Of a DNA stretch of 64,000 bases, positions 26,248-34,960 are shown one piece after another. This DNA is from Nocardioides renjunii (lineage in GTDB: Bacteria; Actinomycetota; Actinomycetes; Propionibacteriales; Nocardioidaceae), in the NCBI RefSeq assembly GCF_034661175.1, contig NZ_CP141058.1:3596001-3660000 (forward strand). The letters run 5' to 3'. Positions within the stretch are counted from its first letter, which is position 1. Each line of letters opens with the position of its first letter. Below the pieces are notes generated by a model, which worked only from the letters and a program-made list of their open reading frames with translations, ran no database searches and was not told the DNA's origin. A program made the translations under genes and the position numbers.

Positions 26248-26898
26248 ATGGCCGCCCGCTCCGCCTCCTCCGTCGCCGATCCCGTGGCGTCGGCGGCCGC
26301 GCGCGTGAGCAAGCACGACAACCGCCGCGACCAGCTCGCGGAGTCCGCGCTGGTGACGCTCGGCAAGCTGGGCTACGCCCGGACCTCGCTGCGCGAGATC
26401 GCCCAGCACTCCCCCTTCTCGCACGGCGTCGTGCACTACTACTTCGCCGACAAGCAGGAGCTCATCACCTACTGCGTGCGCTACTACAAGCGCAGCTGCG
26501 TGACCCGCTACGACGAGATCGTCGAGACCTCGACGTCGGCCGACGAGCTCCGGACGCGCTTCGCCGCCAAGCTCGCCGAGACCATCCGCGAGGAGGGTCC
26601 GATGCACCAGCTCTGGTACGACCTGCGCAACCAGTCGATGTTCGAGCCGGCGCTCCGCGAGGTGGTCCTCGAGATCGACGGCCAGCTCGAGGCCATGATC
26701 TGGCGGGTCGTCTCCCGCTACGCCGCGCTCGCCGACCAGCAGCCCGCCGTCGACTCCTCGACCTGCTACGGCATGCTCGACGGGCTCTTCGCCCAGACCC
26801 TGCTCGCCTGGGCGGCCGGTCCCGCCGATGCCCGCGAGGACGCGCTCGCGGTGCTCACCGGCCGGGTCGACGGCCTGCTCCCGGCACTGCTGCGCTGA
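26248..26898 (+). CDS. TetR/AcrR family transcriptional regulator
   Basis: 216 residues from ATG 26248. The N-terminal HTH is clear: LAESALVTLGKLGYARTSLR then EIAQHSPFSHGVVHYYFADK and QELI. The C-terminal ligand domain begins with YYKRSCVTRYDEIVE and ends in a helical bundle. Divergent from the SDR-reductase-ligase gene set, it most likely represses that set and itself through the palindrome at 26180, with release by an acyl-CoA or related ligand (inferred from the genes controlled). Confidence 0.92.
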   Translation: MAARSASSVADPVASAAARVSKHDNRRDQLAESALVTLGKLGYARTSLREIAQHSPFSHGVVHYYFADKQELITYCVRYYKRSCVTRYDEIVETSTSADELRTRFAAKLAETIREEGPMHQLWYDLRNQSMFEPALREVVLEIDGQLEAMIWRVVSRYAALADQQPAVDSSTCYGMLDGLFAQTLLAWAAGPADAREDALAVLTGRVDGLLPALLR

Positions 26899-26944
26899 GC
26901 CGGTTCCGCCCCGCCCCCCAGGGGTCCCGGGCGATACTCGTCGG

Positions 26945-27682
26945 GTGCCCCGACCGACGACCTCGACCGTGCTGTCGTTCGTCGTGACCGCGGCGCTCCT
27001 GGCCGCGGTCGTCGTCTTCCACCCCTCCGCCCAGATGGGCTCCGTGCGCCGCCTCGTCGGCATCGGCGGCGAGCGCATCCTCCCGGCGCCGCCCATCGAG
27101 GCCTCCCGGGGGGCGTACGCCTTCGCGGCCACGCAGCGCGGCTCGGACCAGCCGGTCGCCTGGGACCCGTGCTCGCCGGTGCCGTACGCCGTCAACCCGG
27201 CCGGGATGCCCGAGGGCGCGCGGGCGCTCGTCGACCGCGCCGTCAGCCGGATCTCGGCGGCCACCGGCCTGGCCTTCGAGGACGACGGCGACACCGACCG
27301 CCGGCCCTTCACCGGATCGTTCGTCCCGCTCGGCGGGAGCCGGCCGGTCGTCATCGGCTGGGCCGACGACGTCGAGTTCCCCCAGCTCGAGGGAGCGGTC
27401 GCCGGCATCGGTGGCGCGGCCTCGGAGGAGGGCGGTCGCGGCCGTCGCTACTACGTGACCGGTGGCGTCGTGCTCGACGTCGACGTGTTCACCGACGCCT
27501 CCGTCGACCAGGTGCCGCGGCTGATGGAGGCGATCGTGCTCCACGAGCTGGCCCACGTGGTCGGGCTCGACCACGTCGAGGAGCCGTTGGAGCTCATGTT
27601 CGCCGACAGCACCGGCCAGGTGGAGCTGGGGCCGGGCGACCGCGAGGGACTGGCCCGCCTGGGCTCGGTGCCCTGCGGCTGA
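26945..27682 (+). CDS. Membrane-anchored or secreted matrixin-like zinc metalloprotease
   Basis: 245 residues from GTG 26945. A single N-terminal hydrophobic helix (about 10-28) serves as signal anchor. The zinc motif HELAHVVGLDH starts at residue 200, giving His200, Glu201, His204 and His210, the M10/metzincin HExxHxxGxxH form, followed by a Met in EPLELMFAD, a likely Met-turn. Two cysteines (WDPCSPVPY and the C-terminal VPCG) could pair. Substrate unknown; it acts outside the membrane. A hairpin terminator follows 14 bases after the stop. Confidence 0.85.
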   Translation: MPRPTTSTVLSFVVTAALLAAVVVFHPSAQMGSVRRLVGIGGERILPAPPIEASRGAYAFAATQRGSDQPVAWDPCSPVPYAVNPAGMPEGARALVDRAVSRISAATGLAFEDDGDTDRRPFTGSFVPLGGSRPVVIGWADDVEFPQLEGAVAGIGGAASEEGGRGRRYYVTGGVVLDVDVFTDASVDQVPRLMEAIVLHELAHVVGLDHVEEPLELMFADSTGQVELGPGDREGLARLGSVPCG

Positions 27683-27695
27683 CCCGGACGTGCCG

Positions 27696-27724
27696 AGGGG
27701 GCCGGCTCACCGAGCCGACCCCCT
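27696..27724. terminator. Bidirectional terminator between protease and dps genes
   Basis: 13-bp stem (27696-27708 with 27712-27724, one mismatch) with loop ACC, sited between convergent stops. Confidence 0.75.
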
Positions 27725-27744
27725 CCGACGCGCTGCTGCGCTGC

Positions 27745-28275
27745 TCACTCGCTCCAGGAGCGGGGCAGGCTGCTGTTGGCGACGCGGTTCTCCGCGTCGA
27801 TCATCCACGCGAGCTGCTCGAGGCGCTCGAGGATCGCGTGGATCATGTCGGCGGACGTCGGGTCCTCGGCGTCCACCTCGTCGTGGATGCGGCGACCCGT
27901 GCGCGCGACGGCGTAGAGCGCGGCGACGATGAGGTCGACGCAGTCGCCGGTGTTGACCTCGTCGGAGGGGAACTCCGGCAGCGAGGTCTGGGCCGCCACG
28001 GACTTCGCCCGGGCGTCGGGGGTGACGTAGACGGCGCGCATGCGCTCGGCGACGTCGTCGGAGAACCCGCGTGCGGCCTCGACGACCTCGTCGAGGACGA
28101 GGTGGAGGTCGCGGAAGTTCTTGCCGACCACGTTCCAGTGGGCCTGCTTGCCCTGGATGTGGAGGTCGGTCAGGTCGACGAGCAGCTGCTGCAGGTGTCC
28201 GGCGAGACGCTCGGAGGCCTGGAAGGCAGGGTGGGAGGTGTGGGTCGCGGAGGTCCGGTTGGCCGTCTGGGTCAT
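27745..28275 (-). CDS. dps: Dps family DNA-protection/ferritin-like protein
   Basis: 176 residues with the Dps ferroxidase pattern: QLLVDLTDLHIQGKQAHWNV followed by FRDLHLVLDEVVEAARGFSD. Forms a 12-mer that oxidises and stores iron with peroxide and shields DNA in stationary phase. The N-terminal 20 residues are Thr/Ser/His-rich and probably flexible. GAGGAAG stands upstream of ATG 28275, and an imperfect inverted repeat resembling Fur/PerR-family sites lies about 55 bases further up. Confidence 0.93.
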   Translation of the reverse strand: MTQTANRTSATHTSHPAFQASERLAGHLQQLLVDLTDLHIQGKQAHWNVVGKNFRDLHLVLDEVVEAARGFSDDVAERMRAVYVTPDARAKSVAAQTSLPEFPSDEVNTGDCVDLIVAALYAVARTGRRIHDEVDAEDPTSADMIHAILERLEQLAWMIDAENRVANSSLPRSWSE

Positions 28276-28328
28276 GGGAGCTTCCTCTCTGTCGGCTCTG
28301 TCGGTCGGCGCCTACTCAACACCCTTTT

Positions 28329-28346
28329 CTTGAACGATTCCAGTAA
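28329..28346. promoter_or_regulatory. Candidate Fur-family operator upstream of dps
   Basis: CTTGAACGATTCCAGTAA is an imperfect palindrome (CTTGAA-cga-TTCCAG, one mismatch) in the dps promoter region. It resembles sites of actinobacterial FurA-type peroxide regulators. The identification is by similarity of form only. Confidence 0.3.
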
Positions 28347-28367
28347 GGAGAGGCTGACCTACGCCTC

Positions 28368-28427
28368 TCTGCTCAGCCGACCGCTGCTCAGCCGACCGCT
28401 GCTCAGCCGACTGCTGCTCTGCCGACC
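28368..28427. repeat. Four 15-bp tandem repeats at the 3' end of the MOSC gene
   Basis: Four consecutive units close to GCTGCTCAGCCGACC at 28368, 28383, 28398 and 28413. The MOSC stop codon (28403-28405) falls inside unit 3 and unit 4 is coding. Expansion would occur just outside or at the end of the reading frame. Confidence 0.85.
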
Positions 28428-29173
28428 GGCACGACGCCGGGCGCCACGCACGCGGCGTACATCCCGAGCATCGGCTCCCCCGCCGCGTTGGTCGGCCGTG
28501 ACCCGGCCATCGCCCTGAGCAGCCGGACGTCCTTCTCGCCCGTCACGGGATGGCTGTCCACCACGGCGCACCGCGGGACCGGCCCGCCGATGCGCAGGCG
28601 TGCCTGTCCGACGGCGACCTCCGTGCCGAGCCACGTGTCCTCGACGAAGGGCTGGTCGGTCTCCACCACGAGCGTGGCGCGGAACCGCCCCGCCTCGTGG
28701 ACCAGGGCCGGGTGACCGGTGGTACGCGCGAGGTGCTCGATCGAGGCGGTGCCGACGAGCGTCACGGGCGCGTTGAAGACGACGCCGCCCCGCGGCGCGG
28801 CTGCGAGGCGTACGTCGCGCCCGAGATGGTCGGACACGAGGCCGGCGTGCGGGCCGTCCGTCAGCGCCAGGTCGACCGGTCGGCCCCAGTAGTCGCAGGT
28901 CACGGTCTCGCCGGTGGCCACCGGCTCCGCGGCGACCGAGTCCCCCGAGGGCAGCGTCATCGACAGCACCGGTCCCTCGGTGCGTGCCACGACCCCGATC
29001 AGCGACGGGTGCTGGACCGTGCGCAGCACGCGCCGCGCGACGACGTCGACCAGGCACCACTGCCGGTCCCCGACCGGGCCCTGCTCGTCGAGCCGGACGT
29101 GGTCGAGGCCGAGGTGGCGCATGCCCTTGACCGGCGCGAAGCCGACCGCGCGGACGACCAGCTCGGGAGGCAC
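28403..29173 (-). CDS. MOSC domain-containing protein
   Basis: 256 residues from GTG 29173. N-terminal MOSC beta-barrel (VRAVGFAPVKGMRHL, GDRQWCLVD) and C-terminal MOSC domain with GRFRATLVVE and the conserved cysteine segment GGPVPRCAVVDSHPVTGEKD. MOSC proteins carry molybdenum-cofactor or related sulfur chemistry, as in mARC-type reductases (YcbX-like); electron partners are not encoded nearby. The last codons overlap a tandem 15-bp repeat. Confidence 0.9.
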   Translation of the reverse strand: MPPELVVRAVGFAPVKGMRHLGLDHVRLDEQGPVGDRQWCLVDVVARRVLRTVQHPSLIGVVARTEGPVLSMTLPSGDSVAAEPVATGETVTCDYWGRPVDLALTDGPHAGLVSDHLGRDVRLAAAPRGGVVFNAPVTLVGTASIEHLARTTGHPALVHEAGRFRATLVVETDQPFVEDTWLGTEVAVGQARLRIGGPVPRCAVVDSHPVTGEKDVRLLRAMAGSRPTNAAGEPMLGMYAACVAPGVVPVGRAAVG

Positions 29174-29195
29174 GGTCCTCAGTCTGGCAGCGGGC

Positions 29196-29837
29196 TCAGT
29201 CGTCGCGCTCGGTCCGCAGCACCTCGCCGGTGCGGGCGTCGACCTCGACCGTGGTCTCGCCGGGCCGGTCCTCGTCGAGCACGACCTCCCAGACCGCGGC
29301 GCCGTCGTCCTCGGACAGCTCGACGGTCGACACCGAGCCGCGCACCGCGGCGAGGGCGGCCTCGATCGCCGCCAGGTGGTCGACGGGCACGTCGAGGAGG
29401 CGCTCGCGCTCGGCGGCCTCCTGCGGGTCGTCGCCGGACTCGGCCACCGGGTCGCCGACGACGGTCGTGGCGTCGGCGGCGAGCTCCACCTCGTTCTCGA
29501 CGCCGTCGGGCGTCACGACCGTGACGGACCAGGCACCGTCGTCGAGCTCGATCGCGAAGACCGTCCCGTCGACCTCGCCGAGCGCGGTCCGGGCCGCCAG
29601 CCCGGCCTTCGTGTCACCCGCCGGAGTGCCGGCGCCGATGCCGCCGTCCTCCTGGCCCGACCCGCCGTCACCCGGCTCGTCCTGCGGGTCCTCGGCCTCA
29701 CCTCCGTCGTCCGCTGCAGGCGCGTCGGGCTGGTCCGCCGGAGGCTCGTCGTCGTCGCTGCACGCAGCCAGGCCGAGCGAGAGCGCGAGGAGCAGCGGGC
29801 CCGTCGCGACGACGGACGCGCGGCGGCTGCGGTTCAC
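29196..29837 (-). CDS. PepSY-domain lipoprotein
   Basis: 213 residues: signal peptide with lipobox LAAC at about residue 26, an acidic Gly/Asp/Pro linker (to about 70), then two PepSY-like units (LAARTALGEVDGTVFAIELD and IEAALAAVRGSVSTVELSED, the second ending TTVEVDARTGEVLRTERDD). PepSY domains often inhibit or chaperone proteases or bind ligands at the cell surface. Located 13 bases downstream of the DinB-family gene, possibly co-transcribed. Confidence 0.85.
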   Translation of the reverse strand: MNRSRRASVVATGPLLLALSLGLAACSDDDEPPADQPDAPAADDGGEAEDPQDEPGDGGSGQEDGGIGAGTPAGDTKAGLAARTALGEVDGTVFAIELDDGAWSVTVVTPDGVENEVELAADATTVVGDPVAESGDDPQEAAERERLLDVPVDHLAAIEAALAAVRGSVSTVELSEDDGAAVWEVVLDEDRPGETTVEVDARTGEVLRTERDD

Positions 29838-29850
29838 GGCGGACCTCCGG

Positions 29851-30351
29851 TCAGGACCGGAGCAGGCCCTTGACGTACGCCGCCTGCCCGAGGTGCTGGA
29901 GGCAGTCGCCCTGGATGCTGATCAACCGCTGGCCGGCGGTCACGGGCGGGTCCCAGCTCTGGTCGACCTCGCGCTCGAGCTCCGCCTCGTCGACGGTCTG
30001 CAGGTAGCGCGCGGTCGCCAGGGTGACCTCGTGGTGGTAGTCCACAAGCAGTGCGGAGTCCTCGATGCGGATGGCGTCGACCTGCTCGCTGCTGTGCCCG
30101 TAGCCGATGTCGTCGGTGCCGTTGGGCAGGCCGAAGCGGTTCTGGAACCTCTGCCACACCTGCGACTCACCGGCCAGGTGGGCGACGTGGTCGTCCTGGA
30201 CCCGTGCGAGGTGCCACAGCAGCCAGCCGACCGGGTTGCCGGTGCCGCCCGGGCGGTGGTGCAGGGTCTCGTCGTCGAGGTCCTCGGCCACGCTCGCGTA
30301 GAGCTCGGCGATGCGGCCGAAGCCCTCGGTCAGCACGCCGCGGACATCCAT
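29851..30351 (-). CDS. DinB/mycothiol-transferase-like protein
   Basis: 166 residues of the DinB/DUF664 four-helix family. Histidines for a metal site are seen in WLLWHLARVQDDHVAHLAG and near the C-terminus in QGDCLQHLGQAAYVKG. Family members include mycothiol-dependent S-transferases (MST) that conjugate toxins to mycothiol, consistent with an actinobacterial host. It is followed by the PepSY gene and preceded by a small acidic gene with 7 bases between. Confidence 0.85.
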   Translation of the reverse strand: MDVRGVLTEGFGRIAELYASVAEDLDDETLHHRPGGTGNPVGWLLWHLARVQDDHVAHLAGESQVWQRFQNRFGLPNGTDDIGYGHSSEQVDAIRIEDSALLVDYHHEVTLATARYLQTVDEAELEREVDQSWDPPVTAGQRLISIQGDCLQHLGQAAYVKGLLRS

Positions 30352-30358
30352 GGCCGCG

Positions 30359-30598
30359 TCACTCCACCGGCGTCGCGGACCGGACGTGCGGTGCGCTCGA
30401 CTGCTCGTCCTTCATGCCGTCGATCTCGGCGAGGATGCGCTCGCGCTCGTCGTCGTCGAGGCGTACGCCGGCCTTCTGCAGGCCGTCGTCGAGCTGCCGG
30501 GCGATGGTGCCGTCCTCGGCGCTGTACTCCCAGGAGCTCACCTCCTCGACCACGCGCTGAGCTGCCTCGATCGCTGCCTGCTGCACTTCGTCGGTCAT
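30359..30598 (-). CDS. Small conserved hypothetical protein
   Basis: 79 residues from ATG 30598: acidic, helical, with EVQQAAIEAAQRVVEEVSSW and LDDGLQKAGVRLDDDERERI, then a Ser/Pro-rich end. I do not recognise a family. Codon use and close spacing (7 bases) to the DinB gene favour a real gene in that operon. Confidence 0.6.
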   Translation of the reverse strand: MTDEVQQAAIEAAQRVVEEVSSWEYSAEDGTIARQLDDGLQKAGVRLDDDERERILAEIDGMKDEQSSAPHVRSATPVE

Positions 30599-30672
30599 GC
30601 GCTCCACCGTAACGAGGGCACTGGCACGCACCACGCCCGTCGGGGTGTCCCACCTCCCGGACCCGGCCCCGC

Positions 30673-31809
30673 TCAGCCCGCCGACGCCCTCCAGAACGCC
30701 TGCAACAGCTCGAGCACGGACCCGTCGAGCCCGGCTTGGGTGAGCAGGACCGCGACGACGCCCTCGCGCGGGTGGACGTACGCCGACGTGCCCGTGCCGC
30801 CGACCCAGCCGTAGCGGCCGACGACGTTCCACGGGTCGATGAGCTCGGTGTCGACGCCGCCGCCGAACCCCCAGCCCTGGCCGTCGAGGAAGAAGCCGCC
30901 CATCTCGCGGTGCTGCGCACTGACCTGGTCGGTCGTCATCCGGCGCACCGACTCCGCCGACAGCACGCGGCCGTCCGGGCCCTCGCCCTCGGCGAGCAGC
31001 ATCCGGCCGAAGGCGAGCCAGTCGTCGACAGTGGTCACCAGGCCGCCGCTGCCGGACGGGAAGGGAGGCATCGTGGTGAAGACGCCGTCGGGCTCGTCGC
31101 TGACCTGCAGCACGCCGGCGTCGTCGTGGCTGTAGAGCGTGGTGAAGCGGTCGAGGCTCTCGGGCGGCACGGAGAAGCCGGTGTCGACCATCCCGAGGGG
31201 CTCGAGCAGGCGCGCGGCCATGAGGTCCGGGAGGTCCTGGCCGGCGGCGCGGGCGAGCAGGACGCCGAGGACGTCGTAGGACGCGTTGTAGGTCCAGCCG
31301 TCGCCGGGCTGGTGCATGAGCGGAATCTCCGCGAGCCGGCGCATCCACTCGTCGGGGGGCGGCACCTCGCCGATGTCGTCGGAGGCCTGGCCCAGCCGCT
31401 CGAGCAGGAGCGGCACGACGGTGGAGTCCCAGGTGGCGAAGCCGTGGCCGGCCGTCCCGGTGAGCAGGTGCCGGGCGGTGATCGGGCGCTCGCACGCGAC
31501 CGTGTCGTCCAGGTCGCTCCCCGGCGTCCGCAGCACCCGCGGCTCGGCGAGCTCGGGCAGCAGGTCGGCGACCGGGGCGTCGAGGTCGAGCCGCTCCTCG
31601 TCGACCAGCACCATCGCCAGGGCGGCGGTGACGGGCTTGGTGATCGAGGCGCCGCGGAAGATCGAGCCGCGCTCCATCGGCCTGCCGCTCGTGCCCTGCC
31701 GGCCGAGGGCCACGACCTCCTCCTCGTCATGACGTGCCACGAGGGCCACGAGCCCCGGGATCGCGCCGGAGTCGACGTGCGGGCGGAGGGCAGCCTCGAG
31801 GTCAGCCAT
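30673..31809 (-). CDS. Serine hydrolase of the beta-lactamase/penicillin-binding class C family
   Basis: 378 residues, PF00144. Catalytic SITK at residues 55-58 (motif SxxK), the second motif around GWTYNASYDVLGVLL, and a C-terminal GWVGGTGTSAYVHP in the KTG position. No signal peptide is seen, so it is probably cytoplasmic and an esterase or D-aminopeptidase-like enzyme rather than a resistance beta-lactamase. Stands alone between the small gene at 30359 and the TetR/VC0807 pair. Confidence 0.88.
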   Translation of the reverse strand: MADLEAALRPHVDSGAIPGLVALVARHDEEEVVALGRQGTSGRPMERGSIFRGASITKPVTAALAMVLVDEERLDLDAPVADLLPELAEPRVLRTPGSDLDDTVACERPITARHLLTGTAGHGFATWDSTVVPLLLERLGQASDDIGEVPPPDEWMRRLAEIPLMHQPGDGWTYNASYDVLGVLLARAAGQDLPDLMAARLLEPLGMVDTGFSVPPESLDRFTTLYSHDDAGVLQVSDEPDGVFTTMPPFPSGSGGLVTTVDDWLAFGRMLLAEGEGPDGRVLSAESVRRMTTDQVSAQHREMGGFFLDGQGWGFGGGVDTELIDPWNVVGRYGWVGGTGTSAYVHPREGVVAVLLTQAGLDGSVLELLQAFWRASAG

Positions 31810-31827
31810 AGTCCGACCGTACGCCGG

Positions 31828-32448
31828 TCAGGCCGGGGTCCGCTCGCGTCGGCGGCCGACCGCCCCCGCGCGGACGTACACCACCGTCGTGACGACGTTG
31901 AGCAGCACGGCGGTGCCGACGTAGAGCGCGAGGTTGAGCCCCGGCACGGCGTCGGGCGGGAGGGTGTAGGCCATCACGACCCGCGCCGCGGCGTCGACCA
32001 GGGTGCCGACCGCCCAGAGGATGCTCGAGGTCCGCCACATCCGGCGCCACCACGCCTCGCGCTGCCACAGGCCCTCCCAGTCCCCCGGCCAGCCGAGGCG
32101 CCCCTCGACCATCGGCCGGGCGAACTGGTAGGCCAGCGGGCGGTCCGCCCACCGCAGGCTGGCGAGGAACCAGGCGCCGACACCCCCGGTGACCAGCGCG
32201 TCCTTGGCGAGCAGGAACCGCTCGTCGCCCGGCACGAGCGAGATCGCGAAGCTCGCGAACAGCAGGACGGTGAAGAACGCCTCGAGCCCGCCCGGCCGGC
32301 TGCCCCGCACCAGCGCGACGCAGGCCGGCACCAGCGAGAGGACCGCGCCGACGACGAGCGCCGCGTAGACGCTGACCCCGAGGTGGCGCAACAGGTAGTA
32401 GAGCGCGGTCGACCCGACGATGCCGACGACCGGCCGCAGCAGCGTCAC
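31828..32448 (-). CDS. VC0807-like integral membrane protein
   Basis: 206 residues from GTG 32448, with five to six hydrophobic helices. The pattern YLLRHLGVSVYAALVVGAVL, ISLVPGDERFLLAKDALVTG and LASLRWADRPL fits the VC0807 family of unknown function. The start overlaps the stop of the upstream TetR gene (GTGA), so the two are co-translated and the TetR protein likely controls this membrane protein. Confidence 0.75.
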   Translation of the reverse strand: MTLLRPVVGIVGSTALYYLLRHLGVSVYAALVVGAVLSLVPACVALVRGSRPGGLEAFFTVLLFASFAISLVPGDERFLLAKDALVTGGVGAWFLASLRWADRPLAYQFARPMVEGRLGWPGDWEGLWQREAWWRRMWRTSSILWAVGTLVDAAARVVMAYTLPPDAVPGLNLALYVGTAVLLNVVTTVVYVRAGAVGRRRERTPA

Positions 32449-33035
32449 GGGTCCGCCCGGGTCGCGCGGTCGAACAGCTCGACCAGCTCGGCGGCGTACG
32501 CCGCGCAGTCCAGGCCCGGGTCGGCCTGCAGCTGCAGCGGCACCCCCTCGACGGCCCGCTGGACGGTCGCCGCCACCACGCGGACGTCGAAGTCCCGCAG
32601 CTCGCCTGCCTCCTGCCCCTGCCGCAGGATCCGCTCGAGGTGGCTGGCGTCGCTCGGTCCGACCGGGCCGCCGGCGCCCCACGCCCCGGACAGCACGACC
32701 TGCAGGAGGGCGCTCATCTGCGCGCGGTGGCTGTCGGCGTGGCCCACGACCCCCTCGACGTACGCCCGCAGCCGACCGCGCGCCGTCGTCTCGGCGCCCA
32801 CCAGGGCGCCGACGTGCTCGCCGATCCCGCTGACCACGTGCTCCACCAGGGCTGCGACGAGCTCGTCCTTGCCGGCGAAGTGGTAGGAGATCAGCCGGGT
32901 GCTCGACAGACCTGCACGCTCGGCGATGCGGGCGAAGCTCGCCCGGGCGAAGCCCTCCTCGGCGATGACCTCGATGGTCGCGTCGAGGATCTGCGCACGC
33001 CGTGCCGCGGAGGTGGCGGAGCGAGTTACTGACAC
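32445..33035 (-). CDS. TetR/AcrR family transcriptional regulator
   Basis: 196 residues from GTG 33035. HTH: ILDATIEVIAEEGFARASFA then RIAERAGLSSTRLISYHFAG and KDELVAALVEH. The C-terminal domain includes VLSGAWGAGGPVGPSDASHLERIL. Directly upstream, CTGAC and GTCAG half-sites about 25 bases apart (33030-33055) could be part of its operator. Coupled to the VC0807-like gene downstream. Confidence 0.9.
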   Translation of the reverse strand: MSVTRSATSAARRAQILDATIEVIAEEGFARASFARIAERAGLSSTRLISYHFAGKDELVAALVEHVVSGIGEHVGALVGAETTARGRLRAYVEGVVGHADSHRAQMSALLQVVLSGAWGAGGPVGPSDASHLERILRQGQEAGELRDFDVRVVAATVQRAVEGVPLQLQADPGLDCAAYAAELVELFDRATRADP

Positions 33036-33129
33036 GAGTAAAAAGTACGTCGGTCAGGTAAGACTGTCCAGCGACGACGGTCGGACGCCCGAGTGCGTCC
33101 GCGTCGCCTGCCGGGTCAGGAGAGTCGGG

Positions 33130-33351
33130 TCAGAGGTGCTGCATCTTGGCGAAGGGCGGCTTGATCCGCACCGCCTGGGAGCCGAAGTCGACGGTCACGG
33201 CGTGACTGTCGACCTTGGTCACCGTGCCGAGACCGTAGAGGTCATGGGACACCCGGTCGCCGATGTCGTAGTTCTCCACGACGACCTCGGGGGCGGGAGC
33301 GAAGGGGCTGCTCTTCAGGTGTTTCGGCCGCGAGCCGCTCGGGTTGCTCAT
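33130..33351 (-). CDS. Small conserved SH3/KOW-like protein
   Basis: 73 residues: basic N-terminus, then YDIGDRVSHDLYGLGTVTKV and VDSHAVTVDFGSQAVRI, ending PPFAKMQHL. The pattern is like the small beta-barrel at the C-terminus of UvrD/PcrA helicases or CarD-type domains. Such stand-alone proteins are common in actinobacteria and uncharacterised; a nucleic-acid or RNA-polymerase interaction is possible but not shown. Confidence 0.75.
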   Translation of the reverse strand: MSNPSGSRPKHLKSSPFAPAPEVVVENYDIGDRVSHDLYGLGTVTKVDSHAVTVDFGSQAVRIKPPFAKMQHL

Positions 33352-33396
33352 CTGACCCAGTATGCGCCCTTACGGGTGGGATCGGCACCTTCTTGA

Positions 33397-34062
33397 CTAA
33401 CCCGAGACGAGCCGGACGGGGCCGTGCGTGAACTTCGCCTCCCAGTCGGCGACCTTCCAGCCGCCGCCGACGGGCACCAGGACGTACGTCGCGTCGCGGG
33501 TCACCGGGAGCAGCGAGTGGCGGCCCGTGTCGTCGCCTCGCTCCTCCAGCACCAGGCCCGTCTCGAGCGCGAACGACAGGCTCAGCGCGTCACCCTCGAG
33601 CCGCGCGGTCGCCGGTCCGACGGTGGTCCCGTAGACGAAGGGGCCGTCGTCCGCGCGCTGGTAGCCGCGCGGCACCCGGCGTACGTCGTGGAGCGTGAGG
33701 CCGTCGACGTCCGCGCGCTCGCGCCACCGCTCCAGCGCGGACGTCGTCAGGACCGCGCGCACGCTGCGGAGGTCGCGCTCGTCCTGCTCGGGCACCGGCA
33801 GCGCCAGCGAGGTCCTCTCCTGCGCGAAGGCGAGGTCGGCGAGCATGCAGTAGGCCGCCATCACCTGCTCGGCGCCGAACTCGTCGGCGGCCGGGCCGGT
33901 GAACGGCTCGGCGCCCGGGACGCAGGGCAGCGGCTCGTCGACGGCCTCGGTGGTGGCGGGGCCGGCGCTGGGCGTCGGCTCCGGCTCGGCCCTCTGCTCC
34001 GGCTCGCCGCCGCACGCGGCGAGGGCGACGACCAGCGCGGCGCCCAGGACTGCTCCTCGCAC
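33397..34062 (-). CDS. Putative lipoprotein of unknown function
   Basis: 221 residues: signal with lipobox LAAC (residue 17), a Glu/Pro/Thr linker, and a folded part with two cysteines (LPCVPGAEPF and AAYCMLADL). The middle TLHDVRRVPRGYQRADDGPF and C-terminal VLVPVGGGWKVADWEAKFTH give a pattern like extracellular stress-domain (NTF2-like) lipoproteins. No function assigned. Divergent from the SDR gene at 34121. Confidence 0.7.
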   Translation of the reverse strand: MRGAVLGAALVVALAACGGEPEQRAEPEPTPSAGPATTEAVDEPLPCVPGAEPFTGPAADEFGAEQVMAAYCMLADLAFAQERTSLALPVPEQDERDLRSVRAVLTTSALERWRERADVDGLTLHDVRRVPRGYQRADDGPFVYGTTVGPATARLEGDALSLSFALETGLVLEERGDDTGRHSLLPVTRDATYVLVPVGGGWKVADWEAKFTHGPVRLVSG

Positions 34063-34120
34063 GAGGCACCTCCCTTCCTCGACACGCAGGCTAGTCGCGA
34101 TGCCGCACTACGCTCGCGGC

Positions 34121-34960
34121 ATGGACACACGTGTCGGGGCCCCCGTCGCCCTGGTGACCGGAGGCTCGTCCGGGATCGGCGAGAGCACCGCCCTCGCCCT
34201 CCTGGACCGGGGCTTCACGGTCTACGCCGTAGCCCGCCGCGTCGACCGGATGGTCCCGCTCGCCGAGGCAGGCGCACACACCTTCGCCATGGACGTCACC
34301 GACGACGACTCGATGGTCGCCGGCATCGCCCGCATCATCGAGGAGCAGGGACGCATCGACGTCCTGGTCAACAACGCCGGCTACGGGTCCTACGGCGCCG
34401 TCGAGGACGTGCCGATCGAGGAGGCGCGGCGGCAGTTCGAGGTCAACGTCTTCGGCCTCGCCCGCCTGGTCCAGCTCGTCACGCCGCACATGCGCGCGCG
34501 ACGCTCGGGCCGGATCGTCAACATCTCCTCGATCGGCGGGAAGTTCTACGAGCCGTTCGGCGCCTGGTACCACGCGACCAAGTTCGCGGTGGAGGGCTTC
34601 AGCGACAGCCTGCGCATGGAGCTGCGGCCCTTCGGCATCCAGGTCGTGCTCATCGAGCCCGGGCCGATCCTCACCGAGTGGAACGAGATCGCCCGCGACT
34701 CCCTGCTCGAGCGCTCGGGGGCCGGGGCGTACGCCACCCACGCCCGCAAGGCGCACGCGGTGCTCACCGAGTTCGACAGGCCCGGCCGCGCCTCGACGCC
34801 CGAGGAGGTGGCGGACAAGATCGTCAAGGCTGCGACCACGCGGCGACCGGCCGCCCGCTACCCGGTCGGCAAGGGCGCCCGGCTGATCACCACCTCGCGC
34901 GACCTGCTGCCGGACCGGGTGTTCGACCAGGTCGTGGGGCGGACGTTCGGGGTGCGCTAG
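34121..34960 (+). CDS. SDR family oxidoreductase
   Basis: 279 residues from ATG 34121. Motifs: TGGSSGIGESTALALLDRG, DVLVNNAGYGSYG, NISSIGGKFYEPFGAWYHATK (given in parts: ISSIGG and YHATK), EPGPILTEW. Resembles short-chain dehydrogenases of the oxidoreductase group acting on sugars or ketones. The next gene begins immediately after the stop codon with GTG, so the two are expressed together. Confidence 0.9.
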   Translation: MDTRVGAPVALVTGGSSGIGESTALALLDRGFTVYAVARRVDRMVPLAEAGAHTFAMDVTDDDSMVAGIARIIEEQGRIDVLVNNAGYGSYGAVEDVPIEEARRQFEVNVFGLARLVQLVTPHMRARRSGRIVNISSIGGKFYEPFGAWYHATKFAVEGFSDSLRMELRPFGIQVVLIEPGPILTEWNEIARDSLLERSGAGAYATHARKAHAVLTEFDRPGRASTPEEVADKIVKAATTRRPAARYPVGKGARLITTSRDLLPDRVFDQVVGRTFGVR

